A DNA stretch of 64,000 nt, from positions 8,564,501 through 8,628,500 of the forward strand of contig OZ005613.1 of the NCBI GenBank assembly GCA_963930655.1, given 5' to 3'. How positions within the stretch are numbered: the stretch's first letter is position 1; every line of letters begins with the position of its first letter. Below, piece by piece: positions 43,317 through 55,353 of the stretch. The notes below the pieces were generated by a model. That model saw nothing but the letters and a program-made list of their open reading frames with translations. It did no database searches and was not told the origin of the DNA. This DNA is from Myrica gale (taxonomy: Eukaryota; Streptophyta; Magnoliopsida; Fagales; Myricaceae). Position numbers and translations under genes: made by a program.

Positions 43317-45071
43317 TTAGTTTCTGGTCGTAATGACGTTCTTGTAGTCAGACCGGCATTGCTCAAAACCATGAGATATAAAGAAGGAAGATAACTTGGA
43401 AAACCATTGACGAGAGACCTGTTTAAGGCCATAAAGTAATTTTTGTAATTTGCATACTTGAGAAGAGGGTGCAGAGGTATAACCAGAAGGTATTTTCATA
43501 TAAACTTCCTCGGGTAAGTCACCATGTAAGAAGGTATTATTTATGTCTAGCCGAGACAAAAACCAAGAGTTGGCAGCAGCTAAAGCAAGTAAAACACACA
43601 TAGATGTTAGTTTAGCTACTGGAGAAAAAATGTCAACATAATCCAATCCTTCAATCTGTGTATACCCTTTGGCCACAAGTTGTGCTTTGTATCTTTCAAC
43701 ATTGTCATCTTGCTTGTACTTAATGCAGTAAACCCACTTGCATCCAATGACAAGTTTACCAAGAGGTAAATCCACCAAAGACCAAGTATGAGTATCCTCA
43801 AGAGCCCTTAATTCAGTTTGCATAGCATCACACCATTTAGGATTATTAGATGCTTGAGGAAATATTTTGGTTTGGATTCAATACAAATAGAGAGGATAAA
43901 ATGTCGATGAGAAGGGGAAATTTTATTGTAAGATAGAACATGAGAAAGAGAGTGTTGTTTGCCTGGTTGAAGTGATAAGATCAAAGGACTGCTATGAGAG
44001 GATAACAGGTTACAGTGATAATCTTTTAAGTAGGATGAAGGCTGTCTAAACCTAGAGGATCTACGAGGAGGAGAAGCTGGAGGTGGACTGGAAGGAGAAG
44101 TAGAAGTGGTAGAGGGAAGAGGAAAAGAGGAAGGAAAAAGAGGATTGTGAGGTGAAGTTGTGGGTGATGGAGAAGTGGGAACGGAGGGAGGTAAATCTGT
44201 AGATGTGAAAGTGATAGGTAAAGAGAAAGTAGTAGTGGAAGGAATATCAGAAGATGGTGAATCAGTTTGATAAGGGTAGATGGTTTCATAGAAAACAACA
44301 TCTCGAGAATAAAAGAGGGAGTGAGAATGAAGATCATAGAGCTTATAGGCTTTAACTCCAGAAAGATAGCCAAGAAAAATACATTGTCTAGCTCGAGAAT
44401 CGAATTTACGTCTGTTGTGGGAAAGTGTTGTAGCATAAAAGAGGCAACCGAAAATTCTAAAATGAGAATAGGTAGGAATTTTATTGAATAAGCATTCAAA
44501 AGGAGAGTGATTTTGAAGTAATGGAGTAGGTATGCGATTAATGATATAGGTGGTAGTAAAAAATACATTCCCTCCAAAAATTTAAAGGTAAATGAGCTTG
44601 AAATCGTAATGCCTGAGCAACATTAAGAGATGTCCATGCTTGCGTTCAACAACTCTATTTTGCTGTGGAATTGCAACACAACTAGTTTGATGTATGATGC
44701 CTTTAGAGGAGTAAAAAAAGGGGTTGGAAAACTCAGCACCATTATCCGACCGAAGGATTTGTACTGTGGTATGAAATTGAGTTTGAACATATTGGATAAA
44801 AGAAATAAGATGATGGCGGGTATCGGATTTGTGTTGCATCAAGAAAACCCAGGTGAACTTTGAAAAGTCATCTACGAGGGTTAAAAAATATTTTGAACCA
44901 TTTAAAGATGGTATAGAAACTGGTCCCCATATATCACAATGAAGAAGCTCGAAAACTTTTGTAGAAGAAGAGGAACTAAGGGGGAAAGGGTAATCTGTGC
45001 TGCTTGGCATAATGACAAGAACTACAATGGAGCCGAGAATTTCATCGCTGAAGCCTAACTTTCTTGTAGTG
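43317..45071 (-). pseudogene. Truncated Ty1/copia pol (INT-RT)
   Basis: Minus-strand copia pol. From the right: the end of the GAG-pre-integrase zinc part (HCSSCHYAKQHRLPFP), a frameshift near 44990, integrase 45010-44582 with LHCDIWGP, VDDFSKFTW, RSDNGAEF and PQQNRVVERKH, the integrase tail ([37 protein letters not shown]), a Ser/Pro-rich linker, and RT 43823-43317 with CKWVYCIKYK, RYKAQLVAKGYTQ, FSPVAKLTS and LDINNTFLHGDL. It ends at YGLKQVSRQW...SDYKN, before the YVDD motif, so RT is cut short and RNase H is absent. No LTR was found on either side. Lineage not determined. Confidence 0.88.
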
Positions 45072-45329
45072 ACGTTTGAACTAGTTTCGTTACTGCATTG
45101 TTTTACTTTAAGTGCAAATTAGTTCGAACGTAATATATTTTGATTCCAACTGGATTGTTGGGAAGACAAAAAAACGTTGCGGGTGAAAGTTTCTTGCGGA
45201 AATTAACTTAATCTTGACAAAAAATGTTGATCTTCTCTACAATTGATTCTTCAATTTTCTTTTAATCTTCATGTTATGTTGATCTCACACCATAAGCCTT
45301 TGATTCCACAACTTAGCAGCAAAAATTTT
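45072..45329. other. No recognisable feature
   Basis: Short unassigned DNA between the copia fragment and the direct-repeat/inverted-repeat structure. Confidence 0.4.
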
Positions 45330-45564
45330 CTACTTTGTTGGTCTGTTGTGACTAAAAGGTTTTCAGATGTCCGGCCCTACCAACCAAAGTATTGCTCTAT
45401 TTCTTTCAATACAATGAAATATGTTGGTTTGGAAAATGTTGTATTAGCTTTTGTTATTATCTTCATTGGTTTCCTGTAGATGTTAATATTGTTACAGTGA
45501 TGCAACTTCATTTCAAGTCCAACACCTTTCTATTTAGATTTGTCATGCATAATGTAAAACTTCT
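45330..45564 (+). repeat. Direct repeat flanking the inverted repeat, left
   Basis: About 235 bp similar in the same orientation to 48354-48591 (shared blocks such as GGTTTGGAAAAT and CAATGAAA.ATG.TGGTTTGG). It lies immediately outside the left arm of the long inverted repeat. Confidence 0.75.
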
Positions 45565-45604
45565 AATTTTCCTAACAAAATAAAAAAAATATTTTGAACG
45601 TGCT

Positions 45605-48281
45605 CGATAGATCACAATACGTTTAATCGGTATAAACATATTACATATAATCCTTCAGCTGTAACAACCTTGTCTGGGGCCTTAGATATTGGATCACCTT
45701 TATCGAAAACGACATCGAGTAGATGTACAAATAAGTTATTTGATTTTTTCATTCAACTAACTTTTTTTAATGATTATTTTGTCAGTTATTTAAGCCTTAT
45801 ATTGATTAGAATTTTTGATGTAGCAAGATAAGGATCCACGCAGAGTTGGATGCATGCACTGGCGAAGATAGATTATTTTTTATTGCGTATTATATTTAAT
45901 TGTTTCGAATATTATGATTAATTATTTAATTGTACATTTTGTTAATTAATTTTTTATTTAACAATACATTTTTGAACAATTTTTTAGCAATTTTTTAATT
46001 TCTTAAAAAATGAAAATAAGTTGCTCTAATGTTTGTTTTAACATTTGAAATACAATGTGCCTCCCCTATGTTCTAACAGTATTCGAACATTCGTGTTTCC
46101 GTACATAACATGTTTGAACAACAACTTTTTTATTCTCCGATCGGCATATCGAACGGATTTCACGATATCCGTTGGAACGTCATAAAATATTCGAACTTGT
46201 TTCTACTTTCTGTCCGAAATCGATTGAATGGTTTTCACGTCAACCTTTGTAACAGATTCAGAACGGTTATAGACGTTCCGTTTTAAAGTGTTGGAACAGT
46301 ACCTTAAATATCGAAAGTAAAAAAATTATGGTTGTTCGAAAGTTTATTTGCATTATCGAATGCATTTAAATTTTCCGTCGAAAGACGTTCGAGTATGATC
46401 CTCAACTGTCTGTTTTAAAGTGTTCAAATGATAATTTTATTTTGGGACGAAAGCCTTCTTGTCCCGAAAGGGTACTTTTTAGGACGGAACGTCATTTTTG
46501 TCCAAAAAATTCCTTTTGTAATGGATTTGTTGGGACAGTCAGGGCGACACACGGGGAATCTTGTTGGCTTTGCGTGTTCTGTTGTTAATTAACTTGCATA
46601 TGGGCCATTTAATGACCTGTTTTTGATGACTATATGTGATGATGTTACATCCATTTCGAATATTGAAAATCGATGGGCTATCACTTGAGTTGATTAAAAA
46701 TCGATGGACTAGTAAAAGGAGCGAATGTCTTTGGGCCTAAATGATGAGTAAATGACTTTATGTTGTGGCTTAAATGAATCCAACCTTAGAGGTAATTAAG
46801 TAAAATAGTCACCTATGGGCTAAAGGCTTAGTTAAAAGAAGGAATTAGCAAAATGCTTGAGTATTGGGCCTAAAGGAGGAACTGGGCCTTACAAAAGAAA
46901 TGAACCGTTCAGAGGGCCATTGGGCATTAAATTTTCCAGACCTGAAGACTTAATTATAATCTGAAATGGGCCCCAGTAATTAGGCCCAAATTGGTTAGTA
47001 AGAGAGGATTAGCGAAGGCTTAAAAAGAATAAAGAAAGGCAAGTAGAAACCATGGGCTTACAGCATTGAAACGCTGAAAATTTGTACCTAGGACTTTAGG
47101 CATTAATTTGTGGAATTAAAAACAATCCTTTCCATAAGTAAACTTCTCATAAAAATTATAAATATTAGGAGGAGAAATTTTAATGAATCAATAGAAAAAA
47201 AGAATAATAATGGTAGAATTAAAAACAGAAAAATGTCACCTAAAATCAATCAAATTTGGCCTTTTGGGACGGATTTTTCTTTAACAAAAAATCCTAATTC
47301 CATCCTAAAAAGTTTTTTGGGATGGAATCTGTCCGTCGCCCCGACTGTCCCAACAAACCCGTTACAAAAATGTTTTTTGGAACGTAAATGGTGTTCCATC
47401 CCAAAAAGTGACCTTTCGGGACGGGAAGGATTCTGTCCCAAAATCAACTTACCGTTCGAACTTTTTAGAATGGATAGTTGACAGTAATGATGTAACGGGT
47501 TTCGATGGAAAATTTAAATGCATTTGATAATGCAACTAAACGTTCGAACAACCCTAAAAAATTTACGTTCGATATTTAAGATAACATTATAAAACGTCCG
47601 GAACCGTTCTTTTTCTGTTACAACGATTGACGTAAAAAATGTTCGGACGATTTTGGACGGAAAGTAAATACATGTTCAAACATTTTATGACGTTCCAACG
47701 AATATCGTTAAATCTGTTCGATATATCGACTGTGGAATAAAAAATTGTTGTTCGAACATCTTAAACGAGAACGATAACGTTCGAACATATTAGAGGCACG
47801 TTGGATTTGGAACGTTAAAACAAATGTTAGAATGGCTTATTTTTATTTTTTAAGAAATTAAAAAAGTACTAGAAAATTATTCAAAAATATATTACTAAAT
47901 AAAAAATTAATTAAAAAATTAACAATTAAATAATTAATCACAATATTCGAAACAATTAAATATAATATGCAAAAAAAAATCTATCTTTGCCGTCGCGTGC
48001 ATCCAATTCTGAATGCATCAAAAAATTTCCAATTCTGCCTTCATCCTTATCTTCCTACATCAGAAATTGTAATCAATATAACGCTTAAAGAAATGACAAA
48101 AATAATTAACTAAATGAAAAATTCAAATAATAACTTACCTATAAATCTACTCGATGTCCTTTTCAATGAAGGTGACCCAATATCAATGTAGGAAAAGCTA
48201 AAGGCCCAGATAAGACTGATGCAGCTGAAAGATTATATGTAACATGTTTACAATGATCAAACGTATTGTAATCTATCGGAT
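45605..48281. mobile_element. Long inverted-repeat (foldback) structure
   Basis: Arms 45605-46548 and 47335-48281 are reverse complements with moderate divergence. Examples are the outer GACATCGAGTAGAT and the inner TTTGTTGGGACAGTC with their complements. The arms are rich in GTTCGAAC and GGGACGGA-type motifs resembling subterminal repeats of DNA transposons. No transposase. Terminal motifs and target duplications were not resolved, so the superfamily is open. Confidence 0.7.
46549..47334. other. Spacer of the inverted repeat, TGGGC-rich
   Basis: A 786-bp spacer with about nine TGGGCC/TGGGCT-type motifs between 46600 and 47060, then an AT-rich part. No gene. The motif density resembles that of the gypsy-like LTR at 26595-27000. 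Confidence 0.5.
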
Positions 48282-48353
48282 ATCTAAAAACTTTTTAATC
48301 ACACATCAGACCTACAAATCAGTTCTTTGCATGTTCTAGTTTGGAAGGAAAGA

Positions 48354-48591
48354 ACTGCTTTGTAGGTCGGATGTGTGGCCAAAAAGTTTTCAGAAGTCAG
48401 ACCCTACTGACGAGACTATTGTTCTTTATTTCTTTCCATACAATGAAAGATGCTGGTTTGGAAAATAATGTATCAGCTTTTGTCATTCACTCCATTAGTT
48501 TTGTGTGGATGTTAATCTTGCTATAATGGTACAACTACGTTTGAGGCTCAACACCTTAAATTTAGATTTTTTGTGCATAATTTTAAACTTT
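48354..48591 (+). repeat. Direct repeat flanking the inverted repeat, right
   Basis: Counterpart of 45330-45564. Just left of it, 48296-48376 contains a small hairpin (ACATCAGACCTACAAA and its near complement). It ends where a SIRE-type LTR begins. Confidence 0.75.
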
Positions 48592-49465
48592 GTGAGTCTA
48601 AATGGCAACCCAAGAGGGGGGGTGAATTGAGTTTTCAAAAACTTTTGAAACCTTTTCAAACAAACCCAGAAATGTTCTGATCTATATCTAGGAAAACTAG
48701 AGACTAGATCTATGCAAACAAAGATAACAACAACAATGAATAAACAAGAACAATCAAGTAATATCTGCAGAAGTAAAAGAGGAGGGTTAGAGAGATGACA
48801 CCAGTATTTTTAGGTGGTTCGGCCAATCTCTTGCCTACGTCCACCCCCAAGGCTATTGACTTCCTTGGGCTTCCTCCACTATTCTTCAAATGAATACACC
48901 TTAGCTTCTGGGGTGCTAAGGAACCGTTACAAAGCGTTTTCCGAGTAGGATACAGTGTTCACACAACACTAGGAAGGTTTACAAGACTAGGGTACAGTGA
49001 TTGAAGGCTCTCTAAGCCGGATGTACAAGTGGGTAGCTCAATAAACTAAAGGGCTCTCTAAGCCAAATCTACAAATGAAAGAACCTGAGTTTTGCTAGAA
49101 GAACGATCTTCTGAGAAAGCTTCTGGAGTTGCAAGATGAATCACGAGCTTTCTAGATTGGAAGCACTTCTCTGTCCTTTTTTTTTTAGCTTGGTCTCTCA
49201 AGAAATTAGGGCAAGTGTATTTCGCGTGAGAGATCTGTAGGAGGTCTTTAACCTTGTTAGAGATTTCTTCTATTTATACCCTCTTGGACATCAGGGGTCT
49301 TCTCGTAAAGATTTGGAGCCGTTGGAGGTCATTTGAGTCCTTTGGAGACGTTTTTAAGTGACTATCGTAACTCCTGGTTCTGAGAAATCGAAGCATGTGT
49401 CGACACCTTCCATGTATGTGTCGACACCTTCCATATATTTCACACTCTCGAACGTTATTTTCTTA
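48592..49465 (-). repeat. SIRE-type LTR, interrupted
   Basis: It begins TGTGAGTCTAAATGG and has the box AACCCAAGAGGGGGGGTGAA, then GGTGGTTCGGCC and two TGTCGACACCTTCCAT units at 49398-49435. It is the same subfamily as the solo LTR 17190-18591. It is cut at 49465 by CACTA element 2 (target bases TTA). The remaining LTR part would lie beyond the far end of that CACTA element, outside the window. Confidence 0.8.
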
Positions 49466-50130
49466 CACTACAAAAAAGGATACAACAATGGTCGGAAAAT
49501 CGCTGGCAAAAGCCCAAAAAACGCCGCTAAACTTTTACCGGCGTTTTCTGATCGCTGTATTTTCTCCGTCGGGAAATGTCTTCAACAACGTTTTTCATAA
49601 ATGTTGGTGATTCCCTTCCTTTTAACAGCGGTCACTTAGTGACGTTTTTAAACTGCTGGTAATTTCATAGTTTACAACAGCGGTTTTTTAGCAGCGTTTT
49701 TAAAAAGCGTTGGCGTTTTCCTACTTGTAGCAACGCTTTTCTAGCAGCGTTTGTATTAAACGCTGGCATTTGTCCTGATTTACAACATCTTTTTAGTGGC
49801 ATTTTTAAAACCGCTGACATAGTCCAAAAAGGTGATCCAAAGACCTATACTAGTGTTTTTTAGCGGCGGTCAGTGTGTGACATCATTTTTTTTGCAATGT
49901 GCTAACATTTTTAAAACACCAATAATTTTTTCCTATATTTCCTATATATGCTTTTTTAATTGGTAATAAAAATTTATTTTAATAGCCATAATTCATTAGA
50001 TATAAAAACTTAAAGAGCAAGAATAATAAAACAAAATATACTTCATCATTGATTAATAATGTTTTACAATAAACTCAAGAATCTCTACAAGTAATTTAAA
50101 AGTGACAAGTTTCTAATATAAAATAACAAT

Positions 50131-50602
50131 AAACAAAGGATCAACTAAATTATTCAAATACAACAGAATAAGCAAGAACCAATTAAAATCTTCATCCTTT
50201 CATGCATCAACATCCTCTTGAATTCTTGTAATTGAAAACAAATATCACATAAGAAATAAACAAAACATTAGGCTTGTTTCTGGTCAATTAAGCTCAAAGT
50301 CTCTAGCACGTAATTAGTAGTTCTCTACAATCTAATGAAACCAAAATCTAGAATTAGAAAAACATGAAATTCAAAATCAGGCAATAGGTTTCCAAAAAAG
50401 CAATAGCCAAGTACGAGTTTCAATTACTCATGAGAATAGAAAGAAGTGTATTTATACATTCCACCAGACACAAGACAATTTACCAAATTCCAGCATAACA
50501 AATATCGCAAAATTAAACATTAAAAAAACAAGTTGAAATTAAAAAATATAAATAATATGGACATAGAAATCAAATTCAGAATTGAATTTATCTATCCATT
50601 TG
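50131..50602. other. CACTA-2 interior, no gene recognised
   Basis: AT-rich sequence after the backbone. No exon could be recognised. Confidence 0.4.
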
Positions 50603-51675
50603 TAAGGGTGAGTACAGGAACGGATGGACCCATTCCGGTTTCGGTACTCGCCGGAATGGAAAATTTCATTCCGGTTCCAAAACTGGGTGAAAATCAACCA
50701 GAAAACACACTCCCACATGCAATCGAAAAGATATTCAACTTGCATCATCTTTCAACTTGCAAGTGGAAATTTTAAACTGTGCATCATCTTTCAGACTGTA
50801 TTTCAACTTGGGTTGTTCAAGGTTCGAAAAGAAAGATGATGCTCCATGAAAACTAGCCAGAGACACTCATCAAAGACCCTCTCACAGGTCACAAAAATCA
50901 GTGCCTTTTCACGAAAGTGATTTATCACTAAATCCCTCTATTTTCTGGAAAATTTTAACACTGAAAATCAGTATGCAAGTGGAAATTTCCTTGTTTCTCA
51001 TCTTTTTTATTTTCTTTCTCCGATTAAAGAGAAAGCAATGCCCAACTGAGCCAATCTTCCTACAAAGAGCTCGTTGGACTTTGTCAATACAAATAGCGGA
51101 CCTTGCATTTCCAAAACACGAGCCGGAATATTGTTTAGAATACAAGCCGAGCCGCACATAAAGTGTAAGATGAAATGTAGAAGAATGGAAAACTACCTCC
51201 TTCTTTAAGACCCAGTGCGGATCTGAAGCCTTTGCCCGGAGGGATCACAACCTTTTCGAGTCCAGATGGTGGTGTTTCACTTTCATCTACGAATCTACCA
51301 CGATCGGCCATCGCGCCCTTCTCAAGCCAAACTGGATGGCAACGACTCGTGAGAAAGAGAGAGAGAGGGGGGGACTTGGGGAAATTTCTTGAAGCAAACG
51401 CTCGGGAGGGAGGCTGGGACTTGGAGGGATTTGTGAGTTGTGAGTGACGGTGACCTGGGTCGACGTAATTGGAATTTTTTAAAGGGCTCAAACGACAACG
51501 TTTGAGCCCTGAATTTTTTTTTTTTAAATACCGGAACAGGAAAATTCCGGCATTTTCGCCGGAATTTCCGGTTCTCGAATTTCTCAAAAATGGGTTCCAG
51601 AACCGGTACCGGAATTCCGGAATCTGAACCGGAACCGAAAATTTCGGTTTCTGGCGGATGAATTCATCACCCTTA
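50603..51675. mobile_element. hAT-type element with host exon
   Basis: A 1,073-bp element with ends TAAGGGTGAGTAC and the complement TAAGGGTGATGAA. The 8-bp duplications TCCATTTG (50595-50602) and TCCATTCG (51676-51683) differ by one base. Subterminal regions are rich in GGAATTCCGG/CCGGAACC units. It contains one ATG exon of a host-like gene (51197-51311). No transposase. Confidence 0.75.
51197..51311 (-). pseudogene. Captured ATG exon, unknown gene
   Basis: Minus-strand exon MADRGRFVDESETPPSGLEK, continuing VVIPPGKGFRSALGLKEG to a donor GAG|GTAGTT. The codon use and GC content are gene-like and unlike the surrounding DNA. The upstream stretch (51312-51470) looks like a 5' UTR with a GA-rich run. 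I do not recognise the family. No continuation exon was found in the element. Confidence 0.5.
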
Positions 51676-52294
51676 TCCATTCGACAACAAATAGAAGGGA
51701 CATTTCATATTGGACCTCAAGATGCAATTCCTCACTTAGAAGTTCTTGAATCTTGATACCTTGGCTCAATCCTGAAAATAAAAAGCAGGATCCTACTAAG
51801 TTCATGACAGGTTCACTATTTAATTCTAAATGCTAATTAGTAATTCTCTGACTCAAAAAATTAGCTAGCATGAAACGAATGAAGCTCTTTCAGTTCATTC
51901 AGAAATTTCCGAACTTCTCAGAAACTGATAGTTATAAAAAGGAATATAATGGAATTTAACCTCGGGCCACTCTTTTCAACTTGAATTTACGAGAGTACCT
52001 ACTATCTATGAGTCCTGCATTTTTAAATCATCAGTGTTCACCTAATGAACTTCCAAGAAGACCTAGGTCACTTTTTTTTAAGAGAAATTCCAAGAATACC
52101 TATTGGTTATTTCTATTGCCCCTTATAACCTTAATATTCAACCCAGCTGCTTTACAGAAAACTTATTCACACCGAAGCCCTCATGCAGAGCAGCTTCTGT
52201 CCACAACTCTTGAAAATCTCAATGGAGTTAACTAACGACAGCTACAGTTAGACAACCAATTTAAATTATTGCTTGAGCACAAACAAAAGGGTTT

Positions 52295-52490
52295 AATTCC
52301 AGTGTCCCAGAATGTATTTGATCACATTATTGATGTTCAAGAATCAGCCAGGAAGCACGGGGAACAAGGACTTCTCCAGTTAGCACTTTTGATGTGTTAC
52401 TGGAATGTCTGTTGATGAAGGAGGACAATTTGGGCCCAGAAGTTAGCCGGATGTGTTTTGAAGATTTAGCACACTGTTCAGTGAGTTATT
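52295..52490 (+). pseudogene. Captured exon, unknown gene (plus strand)
   Basis: The plus strand reads GLIPVSQNVFDHIIDVQESA, then RKHGEQGLLQLALLMCYWNV and a tail CLMKEDNLGPEVSRMCFEDL. It starts after an unclear acceptor and ends near a GTGAG donor (52482-52486). The sequence looks like a helical repeat or adaptor-type protein, but I cannot name it. It lies opposite in strand to the DUF561 exons next to it, so at least two separate captures are involved. Confidence 0.5.
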
Positions 52491-52673
52491 TTTCAATTTG
52501 CTACTTTCAAGTGGTCATCCTAAGAAACCTCAATTCAGCACAGCACTAACTATGTACACAGATTATGTGCAAGTGCCTACGATATTTCAAAAGCATAATA
52601 TTGTTAGCAATTTTTTTCTGAGAAAAAATACTCTATTCTAAAAGAGGTTACTATGAAATTTTGTTGTGTTTAC

Positions 52674-54482
52674 CTTCTCAATCAAACTGATAACACCAGA
52701 ATTTGAAGGATTTGAACATTTCCCCCTTCAGTTTGAATGATGCCAACCTCTTCCTGTTCCAGCATCTCTGCAAGCTTGACCTGTTAGTTACTCTATTCTC
52801 AAAGATTAAATCAATTTATGGTGAGCCATGGAACACCTTTTTGAGTTAAAGTTTTGCTTGTAACCTGATCAGGCAGGCTTAGTGTGTGAGGCACAGTTAC
52901 TGATAAGGCCATAGAGGGAAGAATCATCTTAGTCTCCTTTGTGAGATTCAATATCTGTGGAAATTTTGTCAATAGGACAAATATTAAAAACAAATCAACA
53001 GAGAGAAAGGAGACTAACTTCTTTGATAGTAGGAATCCAAATGAAATTGCTGAAGCAGATATGAATTCCTGTTAATAGGGGAAAAAATGACGAGATTGGG
53101 AGGATTTCTTTTCGTTTTATTGGGAGATTAGGAGAACACTAATCCATAGCATAATGAAGTTATTTGTTAAAAGTCCTACAATTTCTTGGTTAAGAGTTAC
53201 AAAAAGCCCCCGTATAGGATCATTGGGAAGCATGCTAAATACATTTGCCCAATTGTTCTCACATTAGGTATATTTATAGTAGAAATCAATGTGATTGTAA
53301 GTTCTGAATGACCGTATGTACAACATAATCGATTATTTACATGTTTATTCACTATAATTGAATATTTCAATTTATTTGCTTTTGGTTTCAAGATCAAAGT
53401 CTTTATATATTGAGACTTTTTGTTCAAGTTTCCTCAATATCTATGATCTATTTGCATTAGCAAATTGGTAGAGACACTGCAGACATACTATCATCATGGG
53501 ATACTTTTCACATTGGTTTTGCAGTTCATGACTTACTTGCTCTGGAGAGAAAACCACACCCATCTCATAAAATGAATCATAGTTCCCAATCCCAATCTGC
53601 ATGCACAATCAGCTTTGTAAATACGATATAGTTTTATCATATTTATTTATAAACAGGAGAACACAAGTGCTCTGTGATATTCATCAGAATTCTTGCACCT
53701 CAGTAAGGAGACTATGGGTCAAGAGATTCAAGCTTATGGGTTGAAACACAGGATTTAAAAAACCTAGTTTGTCCACAAACCATTAGTGCACCTGCTTCTA
53801 TAGCAGCTGGAAATGCAGTCGGATCCACGGAAGAAACAGACACCTGCAAATGTGAGATGCGACATTCATAAAAGAAAATGGCTATAGAGCTATTCAACAT
53901 GCGTGTAACTACATTATCGTCTTCACAATAAAGGCTAAGGTTGCTTGGTTCAGAGTGGGTGCAGATAAAGTGTTGAAATATCTTAATATCATCACCAGTT
54001 TCGCATCCCAAAAGAGATAATAAAGAACGAAATTATTCCCTCCCCCACCCAAAAGACCTAACCCTTCTCCTATTATTAACCTAGAATTCAGGTCTATGAA
54101 AATAGATTTATGTCCCATAAAGTATATGTAAATATCCGAAGATAGAATATAAGTAGAACTTTCTCCAAAATGTACAATTTGCAAGCGAATGATCAAGATC
54201 CCCTTTTGCAGTGTATGAATTTATCGGAAGAGAAGTTAAACAGATGGCAAACTTTACTAACTCTGGGTCACATGCTATATCCACATGAGTTGCTCCTCCC
54301 TGCAGTAAAATAAGTTCACTCTCTAGCCCATTAAGGACAGAACAGAGGAGAAAAAAAACTTTTACTTTGCCCGACCGGCGACCAGTTTGACAGAGGAAAA
54401 TAAGAATGATCGCAAACACTGGGAATTGCGTGTAGATTACCTTTAGAGCTCTTCGTTCTTGAAAATCTTTCAATACCGTCAT
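52674..54482 (-). pseudogene. DUF561/Ycf23-like gene fragment
   Basis: Six minus-strand exons of a DUF561 (Ycf23-like) gene: 54441-54482 (MTVLKDFQERRALK), 54225-54299 (GGATHVDIACDPELVK, then FAICLTSLP), 53781-53843 (VSVSSVDPTAFPAAIEAGAL), 53537-53596 (IGIGNYDSFYEMGVVFSPEQ), 52865-52954 (ILNLTKETKMILPSMALSVT and PHTLSLPDQ) and 52674-52780 (VKLAEMLEQEEVGIIQTEGG and CSNPSNSGVISLIEK). The second native exon (VISGLQNFD...) is missing, one donor is AT instead of GT (54223-54224), one base is lost after EGG, and the C-terminal third (CSSGLSAVTAP...) is absent. The native protein is plastid-encoded in algae and nuclear in plants; its function is poorly known. It sits inside CACTA-2. Confidence 0.85.
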
Positions 54483-55353
54483 TTTGGTAGTCGATAGAAG
54501 TGCTCTGGTAGGTAGAAGAGAGGTTCTTCTTCTGACAAATACATTCCAATGCCTCTCCTGACAACAGCACCATCTCCCTCATGTTGAGGTTTTCCCTGGA
54601 CCTTCTTGACCACCAATCTGGGTCTGTCGAAGCAAGAAGCTTGATCTGATTCAGACATGATATTTCGAATTAAGGCAAGGACTCTGACTCTGATGTCAGT
54701 GGCTTCATATTGAAAAGTAGCTTGTGGTTTATAGTTCTCATAAGCGTCTTTGTGCTTGCCTTTTTGTGTGTATCCCTTTTATAAAATCCATTGTTGGTCT
54801 CTCTATTTATATCTAACGAATGTGGAGGAGAAGAAGAAAGAATAAGGAAGAAAGGAGCGGGCTTTATAGCATTCGAAGCAAAATCGAAACCGGAAAGCAA
54901 AAACTTTCAAATGAAGTAGAACGGGCTTCACAGAATACCTGGATCTCAGAATCCATAGAAGAGAAAGTTGAAAAGGTCTTAGCTGTGGATGCTTCCTACA
55001 AGATTTGAGGAGCCCATCCATCAAGCAAGACTATGCCAAAGTGGGTTGAGAACTTGAGATTACTCTGTTTTCATCCCACTTTTAGTTTTCATTCTTTGAA
55101 CACTTTGTCGTGTCCTGCACATAAAGTTGCAAAGTTAGATATTGTTTTTATGGAAGAAAAATAGAAGACGAAACAAAATTTCTACCCGGCGCTGCGCGCG
55201 GCAAATTTTTCGGTACAGGGCGCGCGAAAAATTTTCTCATAATTTTTCCTTTTCTTTAAATCTTGTATAATTTATTTTGATTTGTATAATGTGCTTATAT
55301 AAATATGCATATACTTATAACTATCCATTTTTTTAAAGTCTTGTTTTATTATA
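54483..55353. other. DUF561 upstream region and unassigned DNA
   Basis: 54483-54600 on the minus strand may be the damaged native start (LECICQKKNLSSTYQST), out of frame with MTVLKDF. From 54700 to 55240 nothing was recognised; a GC-rich patch (GGCGCTGCGCGCGGC) lies at 55188-55232. Confidence 0.4.

Noticed and set aside
44100-44140. GA-rich stretch as microsatellite
   Set aside because: It is the complement of codons for a Ser/Pro-rich linker in the copia Pol and not a regular tandem repeat.
44026-44577. 183-codon Leu/Ile-rich frame on the minus strand
   Set aside because: It is a shadow of the copia integrase tail and Ser/Pro linker, which read sensibly in another frame ([21 protein letters not shown]).
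45058-45071. TTTCTTGTAGTG looks like a CACTA 3' end
   Set aside because: It lies within a stretch that may still be copia coding sequence and no matching left end with a 3-bp duplication was found.
51135-51680. 181-codon open frame on the minus strand
   Set aside because: Only its middle (MADRGRF...) looks like coding sequence; the rest reads hAT subterminal CCGG repeats and a GA-rich leader.
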